Positions 17,451 to 26,246 of a stretch of DNA of 64,000 nt are shown here, piece by piece (position 1 is the first letter of the stretch; the number at the start of each line of letters is the position of its first letter). Source of the stretch: Streptomyces sp. R33 (GTDB taxonomy: Bacteria; Actinomycetota; Actinomycetes; Streptomycetales; Streptomycetaceae); assembly GCF_041200175.1 (NCBI RefSeq), contig NZ_CP165727.1, forward strand, positions 4,228,501-4,292,500. Direction: 5' to 3'. A model generated the notes under the pieces. The model was not told the origin of the DNA and made no database searches. It saw only the letters and a program-made list of their open reading frames with translations. The translations under genes were made by a program, and so were the position numbers.

Positions 17451-17466
17451 TTCACAAACTTGTGAA
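17451..17466. promoter_or_regulatory. Perfect palindromic operator between ABC exporter and regulator
   Basis: TTCACAA-AC-TTGTGAA, seven-base perfect arms with a 2-bp spacer, lies midway between the divergent starts at 17430 and 17506. A candidate -10 TATAAA for the rightward gene is at 17479-17484. Its position suggests a shared operator bound by the regulator at 17506. Confidence 0.65.
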
Positions 17467-17505
17467 GCTAGGGAAACGTATAAAGTCAGGAGGGTGGCGG
17501 ACGAC

Positions 17506-18006
17506 ATGGATGTACAGGCGCAGGCGCAGGACGTACGGAACGACGAGGCGGTCTCCCGCTTCGTGGAGCGGTTCGCCGCGCAGCTGACCGAGGCGGGAAT
17601 GCAGCGGATGGCCTCGCGGGTCTTCGCGCAGCTGCTCGCGAGCGACAGCGGATCGATGACCTCGGCGGAGCTGAGCGAGGCGCTGCAGATCAGTCCGGCG
17701 GCGGTGTCGGGGGCCGTGGCGTACCTGACGCAGGTGACCATGGTCAGCCGGGAGCGCGAGCCGGGCTCGCGGCGGGACCGGTACGTGCTGCACAACGAGC
17801 TCTGGTACGAGACGTTCACCCGGCGGGACCAGGTGCTGACCCTCTTCGAGAAGACGCTGCGCGACGGGGTCGCCGGGCTGGGCGCGGACAGCCCGGCGGG
17901 GGTGCGGATGGCGGAGACGGCGGAGTTCTTCGAGTTCCTGCAGGGCGAGATGGCCGGGATGATGGACCGCTGGCGCGCCCACCGGGCCACCCTGAACCTG
18001 CCGTAG
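17506..18006 (+). CDS. MarR/GbsR-type transcriptional regulator
   Basis: 166 residues. The winged helix comprises MTSAELSEALQISPAAVSGAVAYL (~45-70) and a wing REREPGSRRDRY, followed by a helical C-terminus. This matches the GbsR/MarR-like regulators commonly divergent from Drr-type exporters in Streptomyces. AGGAGG at 17489-17494 favours ATG 17506; a GTG at 17494 overlaps that site and is unlikely. It probably represses the exporter and itself through the 16-bp palindrome. The ligand is likely the transported compound (inference). Confidence 0.87.
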   Translation: MDVQAQAQDVRNDEAVSRFVERFAAQLTEAGMQRMASRVFAQLLASDSGSMTSAELSEALQISPAAVSGAVAYLTQVTMVSREREPGSRRDRYVLHNELWYETFTRRDQVLTLFEKTLRDGVAGLGADSPAGVRMAETAEFFEFLQGEMAGMMDRWRAHRATLNLP

Positions 18007-18057
18007 CCCGGGGCCGGGGGCCGGTGCCCCGGACTCCGGGCGGGGCCGGGTTCCGCG

Positions 18058-18873
18058 TCAGCGCGGCAGTGTCAGGGACCAGGCCGCCGGGCGGAGGGTC
18101 CAGGTGCGGCGCCGGACCGGGCCCGCCACCAGCGCGTCCGCCCGGTAGCGGAAGTCCGAGCCCGACACCGTCACCGAACCCGCCCTCGCCCGCAGCGAAG
18201 GCCCGCCGGCCAGCCGGACCGTCACCTCGGCCACACCGTCGGACGACACCGGCACCACCCGGAGGTCCTCCACCACCCGGTCCACGTCCACCAGGACCCG
18301 CCCGTCCACCTCCACCCGCAGCCGGTGCCCCGCCGCCGTCCCCGACGGGACCAGCGTCCGCACCAGCGAGCGGTACGCAGTCCAGACGGACGGCCGCGGT
18401 ACCGCCCGGACGGGTGGAATCCGCAGATCCCCGAGCACCACCCCGTCGCTGTCGTCCACCAGCAGGTCCCGCATCCGCACGGCCCCGTCCAGCACCGACC
18501 GCGCCGCCGCCACCGCGGACAGCGGTACGCCCAGGGACCGGGCCAGCCCCAGCGAGCCCGCGGGGCCGACCGGGACCAGCGACAGGGCGCCCTCGCCCAG
18601 CCTCCGCTCCCGGTACAGCAGCCCCACGGCCCGGACCAGCGCACGGTCGTCGCCCACGATCACCGGCTGCCGATGACCCCGGCGGGCAAGTGCCCGCGCA
18701 AACTCCTCCTGCGAGTCCGGGAGGCAGATTTTCGCTGCCGCGCCCGCTGACAGAACATCCTTCGCGATCCGCACGGACTCGCCGTCAAGACGGCGGGCGA
18801 CCGGGTCGACGAGCACGAGCAGGCCGCCTACCGGCGCGCCCGCATGGCTCATGGTGGGCTCTGGAGCCGACAC
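18058..18873 (-). CDS. Diacylglycerol-kinase-like protein, catalytic motif degenerate
   Basis: 271 residues from GTG 18873 (GGAAGG six bases upstream). The organisation resembles the DAGK/LCB5 lipid kinase fold: an N-terminal LLVLVDPVARRLDG in place of a nucleotide-binding strand, VIVGDDRALVRAV where active kinases have GGDGT, VPVGPAGSLGLARSLGVP in place of the PxGTxNDxA loop, and a beta-rich C-terminal half. The replacements suggest a non-catalytic or very divergent member. It is divergent from purA with 163 bp between starts. Confidence 0.6.
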   Translation of the reverse strand: MSAPEPTMSHAGAPVGGLLVLVDPVARRLDGESVRIAKDVLSAGAAAKICLPDSQEEFARALARRGHRQPVIVGDDRALVRAVGLLYRERRLGEGALSLVPVGPAGSLGLARSLGVPLSAVAAARSVLDGAVRMRDLLVDDSDGVVLGDLRIPPVRAVPRPSVWTAYRSLVRTLVPSGTAAGHRLRVEVDGRVLVDVDRVVEDLRVVPVSSDGVAEVTVRLAGGPSLRARAGSVTVSGSDFRYRADALVAGPVRRRTWTLRPAAWSLTLPR

Positions 18874-19036
18874 CTCGGTCCTTCCTCGGGTAGCATCTTT
18901 GTGCAAGAGGCCCTTGCGCTATTGCGCCAGGGCCTTCGTCTATTCCGGGGTACCGGTCCGACGGCTCAGCCTGCGGTGTACATCGTCGTACGCCCCCTGA
19001 CCTTGGACATGCCCCATCCGGAAGAGGTGTACGCCT

Positions 19037-20320
19037 GTGCCCGCTCTTGTGCTGCTCGGAGCTCAGTGGGGTGACGAGGGCAAGGGAAAGGCCACCGACC
19101 TGCTCGGTGGATCCGTTGATTATGTGGTGCGCTACCAGGGTGGCAACAACGCCGGCCACACGGTCGTCGTAGGCGACCAGAAGTACGCGCTGCACCTTCT
19201 CCCTTCCGGCATCCTCTCCCCCGGATGCACCCCTGTCATCGGCAACGGCGTCGTCGTCGACCCGGCCGTCCTGCTCTCCGAGCTGCGCGGTCTGAACGAG
19301 CGCGGCATCGACACCTCCAAGCTGCTGATCAGCGGTAACGCGCACCTGATCACGCCGTACAACGTCACCCTCGACAAGGTCGGCGAGCGCTTCCTCGGCA
19401 AGCGCAAGATCGGCACGACCGGCCGCGGCATCGGCCCGACGTACGCGGACAAGATCAACCGCATCGGCATCCGCGTCCAGGACCTGTACGACGAGTCGAT
19501 CCTCACCCAGAAGGTCGAAGCGGCGCTCGAGGGCAAGAACCAGCTCCTCGCGAAGCTCTACAACCGCCGCGCCATCGAGGCCGCCGCGATCGTGGAGGAG
19601 ATGCTCCAGTACGCGGAGCAGATCAAGCCGTACGTCGCCGACACCACGCTGATCCTCAACAACGCGCTCGACGAGGACAAGGTCGTGCTGTTCGAGGGCG
19701 GCCAGGGCACCCTGCTCGACGTCGACCACGGCACGTACCCCTTCGTCACGTCCTCCAACCCGACCGCCGGCGGCGCCTGCACCGGCACCGGCGTGGGCCC
19801 GACGAAGATCAGCCGTGTCATCGGCATCCTGAAGGCCTACACGACCCGCGTCGGCGCCGGCCCGTTCCCGACCGAGCTGTTCGACCAGGACGGCGAGGAC
19901 CTGCGCCGCATCGGCGGCGAGCGCGGCGTGACCACCGGCCGCGACCGCCGCTGCGGCTGGTTCGACGCGCCGATCGCCCGTTATGCCACCCGCGTGAACG
20001 GTCTGACGGACTTCTTCCTCACCAAGCTGGACGTGCTGACCGGTTGGGAGCAGATCCCGGTCTGCGTCGCCTACGAGATCGACGGCAAGCGCGTCGAGGA
20101 GCTCCCGTACTCCCAGACGGACTTCCACCACGCGAAGCCGATCTACGAAAACCTCCCCGGCTGGTCCGAGGACATCACCAAGGCCAAGACGTTCGCGGAC
20201 CTCCCGAAGAACGCCCAGGCGTACGTGAAGGCCCTCGAGGAGATGTCGGGCGCCCCGATCTCCGCGATCGGCGTCGGCCCCGGCCGTACCGAGACGATCG
20301 AGATCAACTCGTTCCTGTAG
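19037..20320 (+). CDS. purA: Adenylosuccinate synthetase
   Basis: 427 residues, full length. It catalyses the GTP-dependent condensation of IMP and aspartate to adenylosuccinate, the first committed step to AMP, in the cytoplasm. The N-terminal GTP loop LGAQWGDEGKGKATDLL carries the catalytic Asp and His region (GNNAGHTVV), and the IMP-binding TTGRGIGPTYADK sits near 128-140. GTG 19037 is preceded by GAAGAGG. It is transcribed alone and followed by a strong hairpin. Confidence 0.97.
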   Translation: MPALVLLGAQWGDEGKGKATDLLGGSVDYVVRYQGGNNAGHTVVVGDQKYALHLLPSGILSPGCTPVIGNGVVVDPAVLLSELRGLNERGIDTSKLLISGNAHLITPYNVTLDKVGERFLGKRKIGTTGRGIGPTYADKINRIGIRVQDLYDESILTQKVEAALEGKNQLLAKLYNRRAIEAAAIVEEMLQYAEQIKPYVADTTLILNNALDEDKVVLFEGGQGTLLDVDHGTYPFVTSSNPTAGGACTGTGVGPTKISRVIGILKAYTTRVGAGPFPTELFDQDGEDLRRIGGERGVTTGRDRRCGWFDAPIARYATRVNGLTDFFLTKLDVLTGWEQIPVCVAYEIDGKRVEELPYSQTDFHHAKPIYENLPGWSEDITKAKTFADLPKNAQAYVKALEEMSGAPISAIGVGPGRTETIEINSFL

Positions 20321-20329
20321 CAGCACCGC

Positions 20330-20364
20330 GGAGGGGCGGTGCGCCGGTGGCGCACCGCCCCTCC
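20330..20364 (+). terminator. purA terminator hairpin
   Basis: A perfect 16-bp stem (20330-20345 with 20349-20364) and a 3-base loop, 10 bp after the purA stop. There is no long T tract, as is usual for Streptomyces terminators. Confidence 0.8.
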
Positions 20365-20557
20365 GGCGTGTCCGCCGCCGAAAGGCCGCGGGAGCCCCCG
20401 GCCGGTAAACTGGTGTCATCAGGCCCGCGCCGTTCAGCCGCGGGAGCGCACCGCTCGGTCAGACCTCCGCGAGGGTGCGCCCACTTCTCCCTCGACGGCA
20501 TGCGCATCACTTCGCGCCGGTAGCGGGCAATTCCCTTAGCTGGCACAGGAGTTTGCC

Positions 20558-21055
20558 ATGAGCAACGCCCTGCCCCGGGCGGCGGCCCTTGCTGCCGCAG
20601 CCCTCCTGACCACCACCGGCGCCTTGATGGGCGCCACCCAGGCGTCGGCCCTGCCGACGACCCCGACCTGCCGTGTGGCCGACCTGGAACTGGCCGTCGG
20701 CGAGCCGGACGCCACCGGTGAGTCGGTCAACTACCCGATCCTGTTCACCAACACCACAGGCAAGACCTGCGCGTTGCGCGGATACCCGGGCGTCAGCGTC
20801 ACGGATGCCCGGCACCGCCAGATCGGCACTTCCGCGATCCGCACCGGCGAGCCGATCAGTACGGTGTTCCTCGGCCCCGACGACACCGTGACCGCAATCA
20901 TGCGCACCAACAGCCCGGACGTGGCGCCGAAGTGCCGGCCCAAGTCGACCTACGTCAAGGTCTACCCGCCCAACAGCGGCGTGGCCGAGGAGATCCACTA
21001 CAACCTGAGGGTGTGCGGAATGTTCGAGATAAGCCCGGTGGAGGCTTCGGACTGA
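20558..21055 (+). CDS. Secreted DUF4232-type protein
   Basis: 165 residues. A signal peptide (ALPRAAALAAAALLTTTGAL, cleavage near ASA) precedes a beta-rich domain with four cysteines (TCRVADLEL, KTCALRGYPGVSV, APKCRPK, LRVCGMFEI). That pattern and the LRGYPGVSV segment are typical of DUF4232 proteins, exported or lipoprotein-like with unknown function. The ribosome site CAGGAG is well placed. It appears monocistronic, with a hairpin between it and the convergent gene. Confidence 0.8.
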   Translation: MSNALPRAAALAAAALLTTTGALMGATQASALPTTPTCRVADLELAVGEPDATGESVNYPILFTNTTGKTCALRGYPGVSVTDARHRQIGTSAIRTGEPISTVFLGPDDTVTAIMRTNSPDVAPKCRPKSTYVKVYPPNSGVAEEIHYNLRVCGMFEISPVEASD

Positions 21056-21094
21056 GTGCCGCCCGCACAGCTGCACCGAAGAGGCGGTGCACCG

Positions 21095-21129
21095 AAAGGG
21101 CGGTGCACCGTACGGCGCACCGCCCCTTT
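21095..21129. terminator. Convergent terminator hairpin
   Basis: Arms 21095-21106 and 21117-21129 pair over 12 bp with one bulged G. The hairpin lies between the DUF4232 gene (plus) and the PKD protein (minus), so it can serve both. Confidence 0.6.
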
Positions 21130-21146
21130 GCCTGCCCGTCGTCGGG

Positions 21147-22844
21147 TCAGACCGTCTGGTACCAGCCGAGCAGGTCGAAGACCAGGTCGATGTCCTGCCA
21201 GCCCTGGTTCCAGAAGTCGACCATGCCCCCCTTGCCCCCGGAGGTCTGCACCAGGTTCGGGACGGTCTGGCCCGCAGTCCAGTTCAGGGACGAGGAGACG
21301 GGCCGCTGCGGCGTGACCGCGGTGCCCTTCAGGTAGTCGGGCCACGTGTTCGGGTCGGCGGCGACCGAAAGGAAGCCCGCCCCGGTGGTGTTGGTGACCG
21401 TGGTGTTCAGCACCCAGCCGTCGATGTCGGAGTTCGTCGTATCGCCGTCGAGTCGCACGGGGAGGTACGTACGGGCCGGGATCGGGCCGGCCTTCCGGCC
21501 CCAGCTGTCCTTGCGGGTGTCCATGATCCGGTACGGCCCCGCGATGGACACGAGGGCGGACCTGCTCTCGGTGCTGTAGTAGCCGACCACGTCGGCCACC
21601 ACGTCGGCCCGGTCCCAGCTGCCGTTGCGGATGGTGATCTTCCCGTCGGGGCCGATCGGCACGATCACCGAGTTGGCGACCGTCTGACCGGCGGTGAAGT
21701 TCAGGCTCGACGTGGACGGGGCCGCCTGCCCGCCCGGGTACGCGGTCAGGTGTCCGGCTGCCCGGGGGTTGGTCACCGTCAGGTTGAGCGCCACGGCGGT
21801 GGCGCCCTTCGGTACGCCACCGCGCCCGGCGATGTCGACCCCGAAGGTGCCGTAGCCGGGGACCTGGCCCTTCGCGGTACCGAGGCCCTCCCGGGTGTCG
21901 ACGGCGCGGACCGGGTCCAGGGTGGTGTAGCCGCTGGCGGTCGACGCCGTGAAGTAGCCGGTGACGTCCGCGAGCAGGTCGACCGGCTCCCAGCCGCCGT
22001 TGATCAGGTGCACGGAGCCGTCCTCGCCGACCGGCACGATGACCTGGTTCGCAACGGTCTGCCCCGCGGCGTAGTTCAGGTTCGACCCCTCGTCGAAGCC
22101 GTAGTCGCGGGGCTGGGCCACGACGTGGCCGGCTCCCGTGGCGTTGGTGGCGGTGACGTTGAGGACCACTGCGCGGACCCCGACGGGGACCTTCGCGGCG
22201 CCCCCGACCTTCAGGACCACCGAGCCCCGCCCCGCGACCTTGGCCTGCGCGGCGCCGAGGCCCGCGCGGGTGTCCAGCAGCCGGGTGGGCGCGTGCGGGG
22301 TGAACTCGCTGCCCGAGGTGACGAAGTCGAGCCGGTTTACGGCCTGGACGCCGTTCGTGGTGTCCTTCACGGTGACCGTGACGGCGTACGCGCCGACCTT
22401 GGCGTACTTGTGCTCGGTGTTGCGCCAGTCGGAGCCCGAGCTGGAGGCGGTGAGCCGGTCCGTGGTCCCGTCGCCCCAGGCGATGGTGATGTCGAGTTCG
22501 GCGGGTTCGCCCGTGACGAGGGTCCGCAGGTCGATCGAGTGCGCGGTGGGCGCGGTGGCTTCCAGGTCGATCGCGAGGTAGGCGTCACGCGAGGCCTCCC
22601 GCGCCCCCGCAGCGGCCGCCCCGGCCCCCGATCCGGGCAGCGGTGTGCGGACCGTACGGTCGGCAGGGCTGGAGAAGGTCTTGCCCCCGGGCAGCGTCCC
22701 GCCCTTGCCCGGGTTCGCACCGGGCGCCGCGGCCGCCCCGTGGGCGGCGGGCGCGACCGGGTCGGCCGCGTGGGCCGTTCCGGATACGAGGCCTACACCC
22801 GCCGCCACGAGGGCAGCGGAAAACATGAGACGGCGACGGAGCAC
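21147..22844 (-). CDS. Secreted PKD-domain protein with three surface repeats (paralogue 1)
   Basis: 565 residues, GTG at 22844. Signal peptide (RRRLMFSAALVAAGVGLVSG), a linker, then a PKD-like domain (~110-170: ITIAWGDGTTDRL, GAYAVTVTVKD). Three repeats of ~115-125 residues follow. Each opens with P-x-R-x-x-DTR, runs through AVxLNxTxTN, has a LNxxAGQTVxN segment and ends VDxxxDVxGYY or similar. There is no membrane anchor or sorting motif, so it is probably released or wall-associated. It is roughly half identical by eye to the protein at 24340-26034. Function is unknown; the repeats suggest adhesive or carbohydrate-binding roles. Confidence 0.8.
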   Translation of the reverse strand: MLRRRLMFSAALVAAGVGLVSGTAHAADPVAPAAHGAAAAPGANPGKGGTLPGGKTFSSPADRTVRTPLPGSGAGAAAAGAREASRDAYLAIDLEATAPTAHSIDLRTLVTGEPAELDITIAWGDGTTDRLTASSSGSDWRNTEHKYAKVGAYAVTVTVKDTTNGVQAVNRLDFVTSGSEFTPHAPTRLLDTRAGLGAAQAKVAGRGSVVLKVGGAAKVPVGVRAVVLNVTATNATGAGHVVAQPRDYGFDEGSNLNYAAGQTVANQVIVPVGEDGSVHLINGGWEPVDLLADVTGYFTASTASGYTTLDPVRAVDTREGLGTAKGQVPGYGTFGVDIAGRGGVPKGATAVALNLTVTNPRAAGHLTAYPGGQAAPSTSSLNFTAGQTVANSVIVPIGPDGKITIRNGSWDRADVVADVVGYYSTESRSALVSIAGPYRIMDTRKDSWGRKAGPIPARTYLPVRLDGDTTNSDIDGWVLNTTVTNTTGAGFLSVAADPNTWPDYLKGTAVTPQRPVSSSLNWTAGQTVPNLVQTSGGKGGMVDFWNQGWQDIDLVFDLLGWYQTV

Positions 22845-22909
22845 CGTTCCCCCCTTGGTCTGGTGCCGAACCTTGAACAGGTTCGAAATCCCACTCAGCG
22901 TACAGACGG

Positions 22910-23524
22910 TCAGTGGCTTGATCCACCGGGTTCCCGCCCGGCACCGAGCAAGGCGTCGATGCCCGCCTTGATCTGCCCGACCTGCACGTCCCGCGCCATG
23001 AGGTGCTCGAACAGGCTCGGCACGAACGGGGCCAGGAGCAGGTGCGCCAGGACCGGTGCGTCGGCCTCCGGGCGGGCCTGGCGCAGCAGCATCGTGACGT
23101 GCGTGTGCATGGTCAGGTACGCACCGCTGGCGTACCGGGCGCCCGGCGAAGCGGCCTCGGCCACGGCCATCACGGCACGCTGCTCGACGAGCCGTTCGGC
23201 CAGGGTGTGCAGGAAGGCACGCAGCCGGACCGCGGGCGGCGCTTCGGGGCCGAGCGGGGCCGGCCCGCTCATGAAGGCCTCCTGGAAGCGCCGCTCGTCG
23301 TCGTCGAGAAGCGCGAACAGCAGGCTGCTCACGTCGCCGAAGCGGCGGTAGACCGTACCGACCCCCATGCCGGCGGCATGGGCGACGGCGTTCATGGTCA
23401 CGGCGTCCGGCCCCTGCTCGGCGACCAGCCGCGCCGCCGCGTCGAGGATCTTCCGCCTGTTCCTGGCGGCGTCCGCACGCTCGGGCGGGGCCTGTCCCGT
23501 GACCGGGAGTTCGATGCGGCTCAT
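22910..23524 (-). CDS. TetR family transcriptional regulator
   Basis: 204 residues. The N-terminal TetR helix-turn-helix is RRKILDAAARLVAEQGPDAVT, then AAGMGVGTVYRRFGDV (~52-67). The C-terminal helical ligand domain is typical of quinone- or drug-sensing members. It is divergent from the quinone oxidoreductase with 97 bp between starts. Two related palindromes in that gap fit binding by this protein to control both genes. Confidence 0.92.
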   Translation of the reverse strand: MSRIELPVTGQAPPERADAARNRRKILDAAARLVAEQGPDAVTMNAVAHAAGMGVGTVYRRFGDVSSLLFALLDDDERRFQEAFMSGPAPLGPEAPPAVRLRAFLHTLAERLVEQRAVMAVAEAASPGARYASGAYLTMHTHVTMLLRQARPEADAPVLAHLLLAPFVPSLFEHLMARDVQVGQIKAGIDALLGAGREPGGSSH

Positions 23525-23552
23525 ACCCCGAGGCTACCGGACACCTCTTGCC

Positions 23553-23599
23553 AAGCGGATGACTATCCGCTTTACTCACACCGAACCGGATAGCAATCC
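23553..23599. promoter_or_regulatory. Paired TetR operator candidates
   Basis: Site 1 is AAGCGGAT-GACT-ATCCGCTT at 23553-23572, a perfect 20-bp palindrome. Site 2 is GGAT-AGCA-ATCC at 23588-23599. Both share the core GGAT-N4-ATCC, and their centres are 31 bp apart, about three helical turns. Confidence 0.7.
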
Positions 23600-23621
23600 A
23601 TTTACAGATGGGGTCCTCACC

Positions 23622-24233
23622 ATGAGCGCCAAGGTCGCGGTCGTCTACTACTCCTCCACCGGAAACGTCCACGAGCTCGCCAAGGCCGTGGCCGAAGGCG
23701 CCGAGAAGGCGGGCGCCGAGGTGCGCCTGCGCCGGGTGCCCGAACTCGCCCCCGACGCGGCCATCGACTCGAACCCGGCATGGCGCCGGCACGTCGAGGA
23801 CACCCAGGACGTCGAGGTCGCCACCCTCGACGACCTCGTCTGGGCCAACGCGTACGCGATCGGCTCGCCGACCCGGTACGGCAACATCGCGGGCCAGCTG
23901 AAGCAGTTCCTCGACACCACGGGCGGCCTCTGGCAGCAGGGCGCCCTCGCCGACAAGCCGGCCACCGGCTTCACCAGCGCGCACAACGCGCACGGCGGCA
24001 ACGAGTCCACGCTGCTCGCCCTCTACAACACCTTCCACCACTGGGGCTCGGTCATCGTCTCGCCCGGTTTCACCCACCCGGTCGTCTTCGGCGCCGGCGG
24101 CAACCCGTACGGCACCTCGCACCCGGCCAGCAGCGGCGCCGTCAGCGAGGAGACCCTGACCGCGGCCCGCTACCAGGGCGAGCGCCTGGCCACCTTCGCC
24201 ACCCGCCTGGCCGCCACGGCCGACCTCACCTGA
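23622..24233 (+). CDS. NAD(P)H:quinone oxidoreductase (WrbA-like flavoprotein)
   Basis: 203 residues. The flavodoxin-type FMN loop YYSSTGNVHELAKA lies at ~10-23. GSPTRYGNIAGQLKQFLD and the His/Gly-rich SAHNAHGGNESTLLALYNTF are both characteristic of type IV quinone reductases. It reduces quinones by two electrons and so limits redox cycling. The divergent TetR and its two palindromes probably induce it in response to quinone-like compounds. The terminator hairpin follows 36 bp downstream. Confidence 0.92.
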   Translation: MSAKVAVVYYSSTGNVHELAKAVAEGAEKAGAEVRLRRVPELAPDAAIDSNPAWRRHVEDTQDVEVATLDDLVWANAYAIGSPTRYGNIAGQLKQFLDTTGGLWQQGALADKPATGFTSAHNAHGGNESTLLALYNTFHHWGSVIVSPGFTHPVVFGAGGNPYGTSHPASSGAVSEETLTAARYQGERLATFATRLAATADLT

Positions 24234-24268
24234 CGCCGAGTGGGGTACGCAGGCACCCGGCGCACGGG

Positions 24269-24306
24269 GAGGGGCCCGTCCGATCGGCAGATCGGACGGG
24301 CCCCTC
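24269..24306. terminator. Bidirectional terminator between convergent genes
   Basis: A perfect 17-bp stem (24269-24285 with 24290-24306) and a 4-base loop, between the quinone reductase (plus) and the second PKD protein (minus). Confidence 0.85.
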
Positions 24307-24339
24307 AGCGCTGTTCCGGGCGCCCGTGCGCCCGGGGGA

Positions 24340-26034
24340 TCACCTGGTCTGGTAGACGCCGTAGACGTCGACGATGAGGTCGGCGTCCTTCCAGCCCTGG
24401 TTCCAGAAGTGGATCACACCGTGCTCGCCGTCGCTCGCCTGTGCCAGGTTCGCGACGGTCTTGCCCGCGGTCCAGTTCAGGTTGGAGGACACCGGACGCG
24501 GCGGTACGGGTGCACCGGGCTGGTCGTTCACCAGCCACGGGAACGGGCTCGGGGCCACCGAGAGGAACCCCGCGTCCGTCGTGTTGGTGACCGTCGTGTT
24601 CATGACGTAGGCCTCGTCGCCCGCCGGGTCGTCGATGACCGCGAACCCCTTCGCGATGTACCCGCGGGCCGGGAACTTCCCGCCCGGGTACCAGTCGCCG
24701 GGCACACGGGTGTCGAGGTACCGGTAGTTGCCCGTCGGCGAGTAGGCCGCCTTGCCGTCCTTGCTGTAGTAGCCGACGACGTCGACCACCACGTCGGCGG
24801 GGGACCACGAGCCGTTGAACACGTTGACCGTCCCGTCCGGGCCGACCGGCACGATCACCGAGTTGGCCACCGTCTCACCGGCCGCGAAGTTCAGGCTGGA
24901 CGCGGTCGGGAGCGTGCCGCCGCCCGGGTACAGGGACAGGTGACCGGCGTCCTTGGGGTTGGTCACCGTCACGTTGAGCGCCACCGCCGTGACCCCCTTG
25001 GGAACCCCCTTCACGCCGCCGATCTGCGCGCCGAAGGACTTGCGGCCGGCGAGCCGGCCCTGGGGCGTGCCGAGCCCGTCGCGGGTGTCGACGAACCGCG
25101 TCGGGGCCATCGTGGTGTAGCCGCTGGCCGGGGTGTGGGCGAAGTAGCCCGTGATGTCGACGACCAGGTCCGCCGGGGCCCATCCGCCGTTGAAGAGGTC
25201 GACGTAGCCGTCGGCGCCGACCGGCACGATGACCAGGTTCGAGACGGACTGGCCGGCCGCGTAGTTGAGGTTCGACGTGGTGGGGACCCCGGTGTCGTCG
25301 CCGTCGCCCTCCCACACCGTGATGTGGCCCGGCTCCGCCGTGTTCGTGACCGTGACGTTGAGGGCGACCGCCTCCACGCCGGAGGCCGAGCCGGAACCGC
25401 CGGCGGGAATGCCGCCGATGCCGGTCACCTTCACGCGGGTCGTGCCGCGACCGGCGACCTTGCCCGCCTTCGTGCCGGTGCCGTTGCGGGTGTCCAGCAG
25501 CCGGGTCGGGGCGTACGGGTTGAACTCGGTTCCGTGAGTGAGGTGCGTGAACCCGTTGACGGACTGGACCCCGTTCGCGGCGTCGATCACCGTCACCTTC
25601 ACCTGGTACTCGCCGACCTCGGTGTACGTGTGCGCGTCCCACCTCTCGCCGGAGCCCTTGGTGGTCACCTTGTCCGTCTTGCCGTCGCCCCAGTCGATGG
25701 TCACGTCGAGCGGCACGTCCTCGCTCGTGATCGTGGACTTGACCTCGAGGCCGAGCGCGGTGTGGGTGGAGCCGCTGATGTCGAGGTCCAGCTGCGGGTT
25801 GCCGGCAGCGGACTGCGCCTGCGCGGCGGCAGCCTTGTTCCCGGCTGTGGGCAGCGCCGTGCGGACGGAACGGTCGGCGGGGCTGTGATACGTCTTCAGT
25901 GCGGTCTTCCCGAGCTCCGCCCGGACGGGCGCGGCGGGTGCGGACGGGCCGACCGCCGCCGAGGCCATGCCCGGGATGAGTCCGAGACCCGCCGCCATCA
26001 GGGCAGCGGACATTACGAGTCGGCGATTGCGCAC
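24340..26034 (-). CDS. Secreted PKD-domain protein with three surface repeats (paralogue 2)
   Basis: 564 residues, GTG at 26034. Same architecture as the protein at 21147-22844: signal peptide (RLVMSAALMAAGLGLIPG), a short Ala-rich linker with SPADRSVRTALP, PKD domain (DVTIDWGDGKTDKVTTKG), then three repeats beginning PTRLLDTRNG, PTRFVDTRDG and RYLDTRVPG. It ends in DVYGVYQTR. The conserved order and length mark the two as duplicates that now enclose the TetR-reductase pair. Probably extracellular; no enzymatic motif is seen. Confidence 0.8.
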   Translation of the reverse strand: MRNRRLVMSAALMAAGLGLIPGMASAAVGPSAPAAPVRAELGKTALKTYHSPADRSVRTALPTAGNKAAAAQAQSAAGNPQLDLDISGSTHTALGLEVKSTITSEDVPLDVTIDWGDGKTDKVTTKGSGERWDAHTYTEVGEYQVKVTVIDAANGVQSVNGFTHLTHGTEFNPYAPTRLLDTRNGTGTKAGKVAGRGTTRVKVTGIGGIPAGGSGSASGVEAVALNVTVTNTAEPGHITVWEGDGDDTGVPTTSNLNYAAGQSVSNLVIVPVGADGYVDLFNGGWAPADLVVDITGYFAHTPASGYTTMAPTRFVDTRDGLGTPQGRLAGRKSFGAQIGGVKGVPKGVTAVALNVTVTNPKDAGHLSLYPGGGTLPTASSLNFAAGETVANSVIVPVGPDGTVNVFNGSWSPADVVVDVVGYYSKDGKAAYSPTGNYRYLDTRVPGDWYPGGKFPARGYIAKGFAVIDDPAGDEAYVMNTTVTNTTDAGFLSVAPSPFPWLVNDQPGAPVPPRPVSSNLNWTAGKTVANLAQASDGEHGVIHFWNQGWKDADLIVDVYGVYQTR

Positions 26035-26246
26035 CGGCCCCCCATGTTTTCGTTTTTGAACGCGATTCAGTGCGAAGCGCGATCAGCGTACACAGCGATT
26101 CGGACGTCGCCCCGGGGTCCCGGCGGGGAGCACGCTCGCAGCGAAGTGAACTCAAACGGTCTCCAGCGCATAGCGCCCTCGCAGAGTTCTCACCTATCAA
26201 GTCCGAGACGTGAAAAACGGTGGACCTGAGCCATCATGCTGGGGCC

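Noticed and set aside
13614..18006. Biosynthetic gene cluster built on the P450 and ABC exporter
   Set aside because: No synthase, ligase or tailoring set is present, and the P450 and the exporter are convergent and separately regulated.
22845..24122. Upstream extension of the PKD protein through the TetR and quinone reductase genes
   Set aside because: The signal peptide begins at GTG 22844; everything before it is shadow sequence.
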